A DNA stretch of 64,000 bases from Litomosoides sigmodontis (lineage: Eukaryota > Nematoda > Chromadorea > Rhabditida > Onchocercidae): the NCBI GenBank assembly GCA_963070105.1, contig OY718805.1:4584001-4648000 (forward strand), given 5' to 3'. Below, piece after piece: positions 18,020 through 30,863 of the stretch. Each line of letters opens with the position of its first letter. Position 1 is the stretch's first letter. A program made the translations under genes and the position numbers. The notes under the pieces were generated by a model. The model was not told the origin of the DNA. It made no database searches and was given only the letters and a program-made list of their open reading frames with translations.

Positions 18020-21000
18020 ATGCGTACGTTTCAAAGGGCGTTATCTACCCTGATAAGTAGGAACGAACCAGCAATATATGATGTTATTGTAATTGGTGGT
18101 GGACATGCTGGTTGTGAAGCTGCTGCTGCTGCTGCAAGATGTTCAGCTCACACGTTATTATTAACTAGTAGGAAGGATACGATTGGTGAAATGTCGTGCA
18201 ATCCAAGTTTCGGTGGAGTTGGAAAAGGTAATCATCTTTTCAGTGCTCCATTCTAGGACGAGAATCATACAAACAGCTGCAATTACAATTGTTCTTTTAG
18301 AAGGGATCATTGAAAGTCGTAAATCTTAATTCATATTGACACTAGACAGAAACAATTAGAAAATTACTGATCTATAGATAGCTGTAAAAATTTCATTCGT
18401 TATAAGGACATCTTATACGGGAAGTGGATGCACTGGATGGACTGTGTGGAAGGATTTGTGATAAATCAGCCATAAACTATCACGCATTGAACTCTTCGCA
18501 TGGACCAGCGGTGCTGGGCCTTCGAGCACAAATTGATAGGAAATTGTACAAAAAACATATGCAACACGTAATATTTTTTTTCCTTGCAAATTTGATTTGC
18601 GAAATGAATTCCAAGTATCAAGAGGTTAGCAGTTTTTTAAAGGGAAATCGGATACTACAATTCTTCTATGAATTCTTTATTGGTATTATCAAAATTTTAC
18701 GATTAGCCTTTTTTTAATTAGCTTTTTAGGAAATCCTAAATTGTACAAACGGTTTGGATGTAATGGAAAAAGCAGTTGAAGATCTCATTATCACATGTAA
18801 GGAAGGAGAAGTGCCTCGGGTTGTTGGAGTTGTAGCTGACGGTCAAGTAAAATTATATCGATTTCTTTTAGAGCATTAATTATTTTATGACGATGCTAAT
18901 GAAATTCAAAAAAAAATCTTGTTTTTTTTAATTTTTTATCGATTTTTCGAATTCCAGATTCTGAATACAAAAACGCTTATAGTGACAACAGGAACGTTCT
19001 TAGGTGGTAGACTTTTCCGGGGGTCAGAAAGTTATGCTGCTGGGCGTCTGGGTGAAAAGGTCAGAAAAATATGCTCCACAATTTTTAGCAAATTATGTCA
19101 TCGTAAAATTTTTGTGGTAAACTGTGAGCTAATCTTTTAAATTGAAAAGGTGCAGAAAACTGCTTTTTATTTATCGTCTTAATGGTAATGTTATGGCAAT
19201 CAAATATTGAAGACACGAAGCAACAAATTGTTTTACAGGCTAGTTCAAAGCTTTCTGAAGCCTTTAAGAGATTTGGTTTCAAACTTGGACGTTTTCGCAC
19301 GGGTACTCCAGCGCGTTTGTATAAGAAAACAATAGATTTTAGTAAATTTTCCCCTCAACAACCAGACCGGAAGCCAATACCATTTTCATTTTTGACGGAG
19401 CATATCTGGCTTCCTTACGATCAACAAGTAAGCCTGCTAGTTATTTTTATTTTGTTCATTATTTTCCTATGATTTTTTCGAAATTTTGTTTTTTTCATAG
19501 TTGGCTTTTTATTTTTTATTTTCATCGCTTTAATGTTCGATGTTATGTTTTCGTTTTATAAATTAAAGTGATGAAAGATTTAGTTGCTGTCATATTTGGG
19601 TTTTACAAACAAGCGCCTTGTCGAAGTGGTGCTTAAACATTACAACGAATGCAATTATATTCGGAGTGAAGCGAATGGTCCGCGTTATTGCCCGTCGCTT
19701 GAATCAAAAGTTGTCCGTTTCCCCCATCTCAACCACAGGGTTCATTTTCATATTTTCATAATGTTTAACTTGAAAGATTTGGGTAGTATGGGAGTGATGA
19801 CTGAGTTTAATCTTGTAAAAGTGCACTACATCTAAAAGCGAATGAGCAAATGTGAGTGATAGTGAGCAGAACGAAGATTACCAGACGTGAATGTATACTT
19901 GAAATTAGAGGAAGTATTGGGACGAACGGACAATATAAATAGAAGTAAACAGTGATAAAGTACTTTGGCTTGATGCGAAAGAATTTCATTCCCAACTTTG
20001 TATAAAGTCTTTTCAGATTTCAGAAGAAAATCTTTTCAGATCTTTTTGGAACAGGAAGGTCTAGATTCTGATTTAATTTATCCACAAGGTATGTCGATGA
20101 CGTTTACACCGGAAGTGCAACTCGAAGTATATCGTTGCATACCAGGTCTAGAAAATGTCGAGTTATCAGAGGCTGGGTATGGCGTTGAATATGATTATGT
20201 TGATCCAAAGCAGCTCAAATCAACTTTAGAAACCAAAATTGTAAAAGGCTTATTTCTCGCAGGACAAATTAATGGTACCACAGGATATGAAGAAGCTGCG
20301 GCACAGGGTCCGTTTAATTAATTTTTTCTCCTCTGGTTTTTGATTTTCTGCTTTTATTCAAATTTTATAATATTTTTAAGCTTTAAAAACTGCCGTAGCA
20401 TCAAGAATCATTTTGTGATAGATTTGTGGTGATGGAGAAACTTGAAATTTTACCATCTACAAGGATATTGGTGAATGTTGTTGAGGTTACCGAGTATTCC
20501 TTTGCAGAACAAAACTCGGTGGAAAACTGCCTGTCATTTATGGCAGTTTCCTCAGTCCATTACTATTCATTTCAGGTATTGTAGCTGGAATAAATGCAGC
20601 AGCATTATGTCAAAATAAAAAACCATTTGTCATCGATAGAACGGAAGGTTACATTGGTGTATTAATTGATGATTTGACTAGTCTTGGAACTTCCGAACCA
20701 TATCGGATGTTTACCTCCAGAGTGGAACTAAGACTTCATTTACGGTATTGTTTTGCTATTATAGTCTAACTTCTCTCCTACTGTTTAGCCACACTACTGA
20801 ATAATGAGGTTTGGAAAATTTTATATTGTTTTACGGCCTTTTCATTCCAGAAATAAGGGAATTTCTCTAAATTCAAGACTTTTTAATCATTGGTTACAAA
20901 ACTGTGGGTTCCAGACCAGATAATGCGGACATGAGGTTGACGAAAAAGGGTTATCAACACGGAGCTGTATCTGAGAATCGGTATAATCACTTCTTAGAAA

Positions 21001-21979
21001 TGTTGTCTGCGTATAATGCAACGCAAGATTTGCTCAAATCTGTCAGATACCCGATGAGTTTTTGGAAAAAATTTATACCTCGGTTAGAAAATGCTCGAAC
21101 GCCGAAAGGTGAGAGACAGACCATCAATGTAAATTATGAGAGAAAAACTAGCAGTAGCATTTTCATATGAACATGTATAATCGTAAGTATTTAAATCTTA
21201 GTGCAATTTCAGCCAATGAGGTGCATTGTTTTGCGGATGTTCAACATATTTGTTTACTTCTAGTTCCGAAATTTTTTAAAGAAGATATCAAAACTTTTAT
21301 TTATAGCATTCAGTGCGTTCGATTTATTATGTCATTATGAAATAGACTTTATGGAGATTCGGAAAGCAGTTCCTGGTGATCTAGAAAAGTTACCGGAAAA
21401 TGAAGAAATCGAGCATCGGTTGAAGATTGATGCATTTTATCATTTTTATCTGGATAAGTCATTAGCAATGGTTGGTTATATCGCAGTATGAACAAGAACT
21501 TCAATGTTGTTTATTGCTATAGCTTTTCTGTTGTTACTGATAAAGCGTTATAGCAAAAGTTATTTTTGTTTTACTACTGATGTATGTGTGAAAATCTATT
21601 GTCTTTATGAGTGCAATTTTGCTCAACTCTAAAAGGATCGTTTCGTTTATGCATTTAGTGAGGAATGTTGTTTTGTTTTCGTTTACTGAGTCGGATTTGA
21701 AATGGTTGCAATTTTTAGATGGAGCGGATACGGAAAGAATGTGCTACTATTATTCCAGATAATTTTGATTATTCGAAAATGAAATGTGTTTCTGTGGAAT
21801 GCAGGGAAAATTTGGAGTATTGGAGACCTCAAAATCTCGCGGCGGCAACCAGGTTTTAAAATTTGATTATTTGCAATTTCTTTGCTTTTTGATGGAATGT
21901 AAGAGGTATTTATTCCAGAGTCCCTGGTGCAACAACGGAGGCTTTACTGGAAATACTTAATCTTTTAAAAGCTCCGTAA
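18020..21979 (+). CDS. MTO1: Mitochondrial tRNA uridine-34 carboxymethylaminomethyl/taurinomethyl modification enzyme MTO1
   Basis: FAD enzyme of the MnmG/GidA family. With its GTPase partner (MnmE/GTPBP3) it modifies the wobble uridine of certain mitochondrial tRNAs. I read 12 exons: 18020-18227, 18407-18567, 18730-18846, 18958-19059, 19239-19427, 19584-19739, 20040-20307, 20576-20744, 20915-21108, 21307-21470, 21719-21852, 21919-21979. Phases agree and give 640 residues, slightly shorter than human MTO1. The N-terminus is basic and Ser/Thr-rich, consistent with mitochondrial import. The FAD dinucleotide motif GGGHAG is at 26-31. The two family cysteines are kept, in MSCNPS (exon 1) and GPRYCPS (about 291-297). 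The second GidA signature, [16 protein letters not shown], ends near residue 400. The C-terminal helical domain ends in the usual RVPGAT-type segment. The start is the first ATG of the open frame; a TTG lies 15 bases upstream. AATAAA signals follow at 22058 and 22206. Confidence 0.95.
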
Positions 21980-23269
21980 GTTTTTTTGCACTGCAATTTG
22001 TTTAAAAAGGATTAAATTTTGTAAGATTTTTGTAGTTTGTTGCTTCTCAATCGTTTTAATAAAGCGTGGCAGAGAAAGGAGTTCGAAAGGACCTTTTTTT
22101 TCAGCAAATATTTGGAGAACGAAGGTAGAGGTTGAATTATAGTCTTACTTATTATGGTATTTGATCCATTCACCTTGCCTTCGAAAGTTGATGTACAAAT
22201 TTGTGAATAAAGCCTCTTGAAAAGATCAGTACTTTTTTACTGTCACAATCAAAGAAGGAGTAGTGATAGGTCAAATGAAGTAACACACTCTCATAGAATC
22301 ATATCGAAATAAAAAATTGCTGCTTCTAGATCACTTATTATTTGTGGAATCAATTAGAAAGTTCAATACTGTCGGGATGATTGTGTTTCAAGTAATGCCT
22401 GCAATAGACTGAACATGTGAGGTTACCAAGTTTTGAAATGCTGCATACACATAAATTGTAAGCAGCATTGTTGGAGTGCGCCTAATTGCTGCTTCCTAAC
22501 GTTTGAACAACGATACATATTAGTTGCAACTTATCTTTCCAAGATCAAAAGCACTACCTAAGACAACCATATATGTCGTGGAAATTAAACGTTAGGACTT
22601 TTTTATGATCAGAAATTCAAAGCTTTCAGAAACAAGTTACAATTCGTCTATCTGTCTTGTTGGTGCTAGAATGGTTGTGGTCCGGCAGTTAGCAAATCGG
22701 AAAATTATTTGGATTTCCTGATGATCTAATTATTGGAATTTCATTGTCTGCAATAGTTAAATGACCCAGAGCTAAGAAAGTTATTGCCTTTCAAAGACAT
22801 CTATAATATGATTGAAGTATTTCAATGTTCACGCTCAAGTACTTTTGGCACTAACGGACGTTTTTCGTTAGTTGTCCTGATAAATATTACAACAAGTTTA
22901 TACTGTTAGTTGTAGATCGCAAAGAGTTCAGTGTAGTTGCATTTTTGGCTGTGAAAAGTCGACAGTTCAAATGCGAAATAGGATTAGAGGAGCCAACAAA
23001 TTAAAGGATGATTGAACAAGAAATGTCTGTTATTCAGTGACATCTTGATGTGGTGTTGAGATAGAGGCTGACCGTCATTTCTAGATTTAGAGATACTGGG
23101 TTATTTAGAAATAAAGAAGTGTGTTTATGAAATAAATAAATTTAATCAAATGTGAAATAATTAAAGCCTTAACTTCTGCATCACTTCGGAATGCTTGACA
23201 AGACTTATGACAGTTTCTTTCAATCGATTAGCGAATGTGTTGGTGGGAATCACTCATCTTTTTTCAAAT
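21980..23269. other. Interval between convergent MTO1 and doublecortin genes
   Basis: About 1.3 kb holding the 3' ends of two genes that point toward each other. Apart from the two AATAAA signals of MTO1, I see no coding potential on either strand and no repeat of note. Confidence 0.5.
22206..22211 (+). other. Polyadenylation signal, MTO1
   Basis: AATAAA 227 bases after the MTO1 stop codon; a second AATAAA is nearer, at 22058-22063. Either could set the 3' end. Confidence 0.5.
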
Positions 23270-26228
23270 TCATTGTATGAAATCATAGTCTTTAAAATCG
23301 GGATCATAATTATTTTCAGTTGGTAATCGGCAACAGTTCCTGTCTGAGTCAGTTTCAATTTCTAGAGTTGTCGTGGGAGTGGAATTTCTTTGCTCACCAC
23401 CATTTCTTGGAGTGTAATCCGCCTCGAAACTCATTTTACCATCTGATTGATATTTCCGTTGCAAGGTGGGGATTGCTGCGTGCGTGATTACGTCTCTGGA
23501 ATCAGCGGTGCTGCGAGCGATATCAGTAATGCCATCACTACTGGTGATAGCAGACATCGTATCTGTGACTGAGAAAGCAGCACGTTTAGCATCAGATGAT
23601 GCCTGCGGTCGAGGATATTTTAGCTCTCCTTCTGAATCTGACGAAATTTCTGCTTTTCGCGATTCCATTCCCTCATTCATCTCAACAGTTGAAGACGGTA
23701 TCACTAAAGTAACGTGTTTCCTGCAATGTGAATTTTTGTTAGTAGCTAGAGATTCCTGGACTTTTCTTGCATTTGATGCTACACAAGTCATCTGTCTTTG
23801 ATTTTCACTTCCACATTTATCTTCAGAAGCAACGCCAATGTAGCTTGCTTCATTGTTATTGGTGCTGTCATCTTCATCACCTCCAAAATCATCGGAATTC
23901 TGCTTAAATTCAATTCGCCGCACAGATGATAGTAATATTGGTTCTTTTAGATTCTTAGAGACTTCATTTAATTTACCACTATTTTTCGAAATGTCCCGCT
24001 CCGAAGTCGTACTCCGAGGTTCTTTGAATTTGTCCATTAAGTTACTTTCATTTGTTTTCGAATTTTTTCCTCTAAACAAATTGTCCGGGCTTTCTTTTGA
24101 ATATCTTTTGGAACTTTCAGCATTCTCTTCGTCATTTCCGCTCCTTTTCGGCGATACCGTTCTTGCTGTGGCCCATAATGGTAGGTCAGTCGTTGCGGCT
24201 AGTGGAGCGCTACTGATGTGTATAGCCACTGGTGTTTTTGGCTGAGTACAATTCGGAAGTAATGCCATTTTAACTGCCGAATTCTCCGACGGTACATCAG
24301 CAGCTTGAAGTTTATTAGCCAATGATTTGATCTCTGCGTCATTAGCGCTTTTATTATCATTGTTATGGACGTTATCAACGTTATTATTGTGCTTCTGAGC
24401 TGCAATATTGACAATGATGATCGAGCTATTACTTGTACTTATTACTGCATCATCATTCGCCACACTAACTGCTGAAGTTCCAGGACTCGGCAGTGAACAG
24501 TAACTAAGATTCGTCGTTTGCATCATCTCTAATGACCCAATGTGTTTAACGTCTTGTGTAACTGGAAACTTCCGAGAACTATCTGGAATTTGCATAACTG
24601 GTGCTAGCATACATTCACCATATTCCTTTACAGTAAGCCTACGATCATTTTGGGTAGCAATTTCGCAGTGGAAATTATCCTCGTCAACTTTCTTTACATT
24701 CGCATCAGCGACTGTAGAATGGGAAAGTTCAGCACTTTGTTCAATGATCTGGTTATTCGCTATTGCAGCTTCATTTCCGCAGATCGATGGTTTGATTTGA
24801 GGTTCCGGAGTGGGTCGATGATGTTCCGTGTTACAAATCGTAGGTGGGTGAGTTATTGGCTGCGAATTGAAATTTCCCAGCCTTTCTTTCGAACTGCTCT
24901 CTTTCTTCATTAAATCACCATTTTTCGAACTATTTTCATCCAGTTTCTAAATATCGAAAACGGATCTTTTTTCATGAAAACATTTTAATTAGAAAAGGAG
25001 TAGTTTGGAATTTCCTTCCTTACCACTTAACAACAATCATACATGCAATGTATCCAATTAGTTCCTACTCGATTCTTCTGTTTCTCACCAATCATTCTCA
25101 TAGCTTCAAACCAGACTTCAAACCACCCGATCTCCACGAGCCATTCCAATTTCAGATTTTTGTTCTCATTTTAAAACTGGCGTTCTAGCTAATCAAAAAG
25201 CATACCCAAATGTCGCTATTTGATAACGTCAAAACTGATCACATCCAACAAGCTTCTAAGGTTACTACGGTGATGTTGACCTACTTGCTCATTGTGATGT
25301 TGACGAACAGAAGGAGCGCGACTGCGTCCACGTTCCATCGATGAATGATTTGCGCAAACGCCACCATCAAATGGAAATGGAAGACCCGTCCAAGAAGTGT
25401 AACCACGTTGTTTCAGATAGATATCGACGGATTCAGAGGAATCAAGCGTACTCTGTTCTGGCGATTTAAATTTTGGATTTATATTCCACTTCTGTAATGC
25501 GAAAAAATCACTTACTCAAATTTTCTATTACTCGACGTGATCGAGAATTTGGAAATATACCTACTTCACGATCTTCAGGTAATAAGCCATATGGTTTGTG
25601 AATAAATGCTCCTTGTGAAACGGCCACATATGATCCCCCATTTTCAATTTCTTCGAACTGCAAGACGGAAAACAAATGTTTCTATCAAAAATTATGATAA
25701 AATGTCATATTGTTAATAAGTTCAAGCTAATTTTCACACATTTAAATAAGCAATTTAAATTTATTAGCTGAACTTTTAAAAAGAATTAAAAAAATTTTTA
25801 ATAATTTGGTTACCAATAGTTGTGAAATGGCAAAAAATAGTTCAAAAACAATTCTGCCAGAACTAAGTTCAAATCACTTGACAAGAAGTTCAGACTTTGA
25901 ATGCTTTCTTAATAGCTGTCTTCGTAATTGACTAATAAAATTTCGGTAGTAATTTTTAGTTTTACTATACGAAACAAACATGTCGTATACGAAGACCATC
26001 GGTTCGGTAGAATTCATGGACAGGAGCCGTTAGGTTTAATTTTTTAGTAAGAAAATCTAAAAAAGTAAGCCAGTGCTTAAATCTCTTTCGGCAAATGACC
26101 ACCGTTGTTCCTCTGTCATATTGATCACCGTTCTTGTGAACTTTTATTCGTATTCCTCGATAGTTCAAATCCACTGATTGTACTGCATGATTGGGAGGTA
26201 TACTGAAGTCCAGATGAGAAGAATTCAT
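23270..26228 (-). CDS. Single-doublecortin-domain protein with long low-complexity C-terminus
   Basis: Four exons on the minus strand: 26228-25980, 25657-25565, 25491-25285, 24946-23270. All junctions are phase 0, giving about 740 residues. Residues about 25-110 form a doublecortin (DCX) domain: KVHKNGDQYDRG at its start, an FLDFLTKKLNL helix, the YRTDGLRI turn, and FEEIENGGSYVA near its end. DCX domains bind microtubules or tubulin. The rest, mostly one 1.7 kb exon, is rich in Ser, Asn, Glu and Lys with no fold I recognise, and is probably disordered. Only one DCX domain is visible and there is no kinase domain, so it is not a full ZYG-8/DCLK. I chose the ATG just after a TTTCTC..CAG-like acceptor; an in-frame ATG lies 45 bases upstream, and a 5' untranslated intron is possible. 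It may be a centriole, cilium or neurite microtubule protein; that is inference. Confidence 0.82.
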
Positions 26229-26273
26229 TAACTGACAGTTCCGCACGAGAAATGAGAATGGAGATGAGATCAA

Positions 26274-26304
<31 letters not shown>

Positions 26305-28733
26305 GTAGTAATTCTTACACAATTAATTCTTCCCTAAAAATTCTGTCATTATCACTTTTCGCCTTATCATTCTCTTTGTGATATTAAAGTCTGCAATGTT
26401 TACAACTCTTTGTCTTCTCTTAAAAAAAAATTGATACTGTAAAACGTAGAGAAGGAAGACGATTTGTCACGCCGATAACCACAAACGTCAACAAATGCAA
26501 CACTCTGTGTTCGGCCGTTCGTTTATTAAAAGCAAGCCGAACATTCTCATGAACAATTTCCTTGGACTTTGCATGAAACCAGATCAGTAGGCTCTATCCA
26601 ACATGTCACTACGTTAACTTTCTTCGTGTATATTTGCAAGGTTTGAATTGCATGAAATCCATTTAAAAATGAATACGCCTTAAATCCAATACCTCCTCCG
26701 TTTTAAATCTCACACTCCGTTTTTTACGCTTTTCATGAGAGGATCGATTTTTGGGGAAAAAGCAGATCTTAGCTATTTCGCCGAAAGCTCCTTCTCTGAG
26801 TCTAAACATGCAGTCGCTGTGCATGGACAACAACATGAACTAATTTCTCTGCGGCTAGATCTTGCACACCTTCGGCTCTGATCAATTTCAATGGGCGATC
26901 GTTCAGAGCGCATTTTGAAAAATAAATTGGACACTGTGATTAGCTGTGTTGAACTAGCAACTCTGAGAAATGAAGCTAGCTGTAAGTGAAGATTGGTCGC
27001 ACGGGATTTTCGATGACAAAAGAAGTTGGATTTGTGAAGAGATGCCGTGGATGAGTCCTTCTGAAAAGAACTTTGACAAACATGAAAGGTAAGAAAATCG
27101 AGTGAATACATTGTAGTTAGCAATTAGCTGAGTTAATTAATGGAAGAACATCGGTGACTTCAAATGTTGTATGAAGCGAAGCCAAATGTTTAGTGGTAAA
27201 AAGCTTACAATAAATAAATAGAAATTAAAAAAGTGTGTATAGGCTTTGAAAGAGTTGAATGAGCCGCGGAAGTAGCCATTTAGACTAAAAGGTTCTCTAT
27301 CGTTTCAAATAGCTATTGCACTCTCCCTCTCTCTCCTCATTTTTTTAGCTCAAAAAACTTATAGAGCAGGAAATAATTATATGTTAACTCAATCTTAAAT
27401 CAATTTTTCCTCAACTCGCCTCTTTCTACCTCCCTCTCTCTCTCTCTATTTCTGTTAGCATTAACAAGCTACTTTTTATGCTATATCACTTTTGAGTAAG
27501 AAAATGATTTTCACAATATTTTGATTATCATGATAATTGAAGAGTGAGCTTGAAAAGTTACTGTTTCTCTGAAGTTTACATGACATGTGTTGAAGGGATC
27601 GTATCGAACCTGTTCTTTACATCAAAACAGACGCCTTCAAGAAAGCTTATTCAATCATTAAAGACATAATTAACAAAGAGTGCTATGAGCGATTATGTTA
27701 GCTCATTGTTAGAGGAACCTAAGTAAATAAGCAGTAGCAGTGGAAATAAATTTAATGTAAAATTATGATGCTTCTCCTGCAAAAAGAATAAATGAAACGA
27801 TTGAACTATTAAAAACTGTCAGTTAGATAGAATCCTAGCTAGCAACCAAATTTGCATATTTCTCTGCTAAGAAAGATCTCCTGCGTTGTTGCGTGCATCA
27901 TCACAATTACCCGTAATTTTTGTTAATTAAAATTAGAGATGATTGTAATGATGTACACATAAAATAACACTTCGATGCCAAAAAAACCTAAAAAGAGTAA
28001 GTAAAAAATCACAAAGGTTATTTTGAAGTAATATAAAAGAATAATACAAAATGTAATAATACAGCACTCTTTGAATTGTATCAATTCAGGCTATAGGAAG
28101 CCATTCTAATAATTTTTAAATCTAAAGCATTCTGTAATTAAGCAGTTAAAGCTAAATATTAAAGAAAAAATTCGTCAATATAATTTCTGATACAATTAAA
28201 TTGTGAATTTGTTAATTTCATGAGGAAGTGGAAATGGGAGAAGAAGAAGACGACGATGAAATAAAGGAGGAAGGGTCAACTCGTTCATCACAACGGTTAT
28301 TTTGACGTCTGAAAAAAGAAACAATGCGAACTTGACGAGTAGAATTGAAACTGTAAACTAAGTGACAGGGATGGACACTATCCACTGACAAGAAATATCT
28401 CATCGCACTATTTAGGACAGGTATTTCATCTGATGCGTGCGAGAAAGGAAACTTCTCAAACGTGTGATTCTCAAAACTTAGTATCAGCTGACGATGTGAT
28501 ATCAAATGAATTTCCGATCACGTCACTGTCGTTGTCGCCAGAGCGATTGAGAAGTAGCAGCGGTGCGCTCTAAAAGTGCTCTGAAAATCTGGTTACAACA
28601 TTTTGCCGTTGTTGTGATTGTCGCATTTGAAAACAATGTTTTGCGGCAGGAAAACGGGTGACCTGCCTTGCCCTGTTGCCCTCTCTCTTTCTCTCTCAAT
28701 GTGTCTCTTTCCCTCTCTTTCACTGTCTTAAAT
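26229..28733. other. Divergent intergenic region
   Basis: About 2.5 kb between divergently transcribed genes, so it probably holds both promoters. It contains a short (AAT)n run, listed separately, and CT-rich stretches near 27320-27340, 27420-27450 and 28680-28720. A 116-codon minus frame at 26773-27123 and others near 28218-28795 have no recognisable domain and no splice links; I do not call them genes. Confidence 0.5.
26273..26302. repeat. (AAT)n trinucleotide run
   Basis: About ten ATA/AAT units just upstream of the doublecortin gene. On the minus strand this run reads as poly-tyrosine in one frame, which is an artefact of the repeat. Confidence 0.9.
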
Positions 28734-30863
28734 ATGAAATCGGCTTTGCTATTTTTGGCTTTCGGTATTACATCAATAGTATTTAGTGCCATCAAAGGTC
28801 AGCTTCACATATATTTCCAATGAGTGCTTTAATTCCTTAGTCGTTCAGTTTAAAATAATCCTTTCAACCTATTTCATTTCATTTCCATTTTTAGCTAAAT
28901 GTTGTCTTTGAGGAAAGAACATTTTTATTGCTCGTTGCATTGCTTAGGAAACAATTTAAAACTGGACTGAGAGATTAAGCAGTGAAAGGAGAAATGTATG
29001 ACAATTTAAATTTTTTGCAAAAGTTTAGGTCAGTACTGCGAGGATACGGACAACAACTGCTACGAGTGGATCGCATCGCATGCTTCACTTTGTCAAATTA
29101 CCGATTACGTCATTAAAGCTTGTCCTAAATCATGTGGTTTTTGCATAAAAAAGGTGGAACCAAGTATGGGTAGTTCTTAAAATTTATTATTTATGAAAGA
29201 AAAATTTTTGATATTTTATTTTTTGATTTTTTCTATTTGTTTGTAGAAAAATAATTTAAGCAAATTCCTTCAGCTTTGTTTCATCCTTTTATTACAAAAA
29301 AACATTTGAATATTAAGTGGTACCGAACTGTAACCCTTGATTGTTTCCAACTAATTTATGATTTAAATATTTTTCTATCAGTCAGTGATGTAGAGCGCTT
29401 CTCCTACTTTTTTCACCCTTTTTTTCCGACAGAATTCGATGCTTCACGTGCTCCATCTCATCTACAGCCCATCGCATGGCTAATTGGCCTTTGGAGATCG
29501 AAACATGGCGGAAAAGCAATGTTTCCAACAATACCAACATTTACCTACAACGAGCAAGTTGAAATTTCACTTCCTGACGATCACGTAACAGGGCTAAAAG
29601 CACTCAATTATACGTACGTGTACACACAATATTTACTATTTAGTAAAAGCAACTGCTGCTTCACTTTGTGCGATCATCGTAGCAAAAATGCCTCAATGGT
29701 ACTAATTATGAAAGTTTGATGCTTACTTAATTAGGTATCACTTCTGATGATGACGATAAGGGGCTTAATAGTGAAGCTAGTTAATAAGGTCTGCGTGATT
29801 ATGAATGGATTGCTACCGTATTTAGTGCATTTGCGTGGGGATCATCAGGCCATGAAGAGCTGCACAGTGAGCACGGCTACATTGCGGTGGAACCTGGTAC
29901 ACGAAATGTTTCACTTACTACTGTAATGGATAATGGCAAGTTGTTCAGTGTTGAATTGAGTGCGAATCAGTAAGCAAGCAGAATATTGTCTCTTTCACTT
30001 CACTTGCTAAATATGAAAATTAACTATTTGAAGTAAATGTTCAAAATCTAAAGCTTTCAGGTTTCGTAACGGTCGAAGAGGGAATTATTGAGCCAAACCG
30101 AATAGAATTCCAACTGAAAGATATTGGACGAGTTAGCTTCAGCAGAGATCTACCAGTGCTTAATGTAAGTTTTATCTTCCTTCCTCTTATCACTTAACAT
30201 TTCTCACTTCGTCGTATATGAAAAAATGGCATTAATGCAATGGAAAATTTATCCGATACAATTTTGTACAACGAGTATTTCCTGAAATACCAATGCTTTT
30301 TTATATTATAATAACATTTTAAATACTTTAAATAATTTTAATTTACGAATTTCTACACTTACAGAAGCATCACCAACCTTTTGAATAAGAAAAGAACAGG
30401 TAGTTATTTCAATAATTGTTTGTAATTAAATATTGCGTGCTACATTATTTGCTTCCTCTTCTCGTCGAGCCATTATTTTGCTAGCCGCAGGAATTGGGAA
30501 CAAAGGAAGTTCAGAAGCTTTCGTCGTTTTGATAGGAGAATAAAGTGTAGTCATCTTGTCCTACAACTAGCTAGAGAAGAAATTCTCGGGAATAAATTTG
30601 CATTTAATCAGTACCTTTTGCTTTTCTATTTGATTGTACGCTACCGTAACTTATCGTCACACCGCTCACTTTCTCCTCTGGATATTTGTTGATCAATCGA
30701 TGTGATTCTGATGTTCAGTTAAGGTTACAACTGTCATTTACAGTTGACACGAGAATGGACATTGTTGGACAAAGACAGTCTGCAAGCACGTCTTCACATG
30801 GAAACATTAACGCATAGGATGCAAGAGCACACGTCTATTCGTTATCGACGAATTCATCCCTAA
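28734..30863 (+). CDS. Secreted ShK-domain plus nitrobindin-like (THAP4 C-terminal) protein
   Basis: Six exons: 28734-28797, 29029-29169, 29433-29613, 29826-29935, 30061-30164, 30744-30863. Phases agree and give 239 residues. A hydrophobic signal peptide (about 1-20) is followed by a ShK domain at about 25-60, with six cysteines ending in CPKSCGFC. From about residue 75 comes a domain that I match to the nitrobindin / THAP4 C-terminal heme-binding beta-barrel: WLIGLWR, a GGKAMFP loop, FTYNEQVEI, HGYIAVEPGT, and a C-terminal EHTSIRY segment. In the known family a histidine near the C-terminus ligates heme; His in EHTSIRY is the candidate here. Intron 4 begins with GC rather than GT; the G/GCAAGT site keeps the frame. 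ShK modules in nematodes are common in secreted enzymes and surface proteins. The extracellular location is inferred, as is any role in binding heme, nitric oxide or lipid. Confidence 0.83.

Noticed and set aside
26773..27123. 116-codon minus-strand frame upstream of the doublecortin gene
   Set aside because: Cys/Ser/Arg-rich without any recognisable pattern, and no link to the DCX exons.
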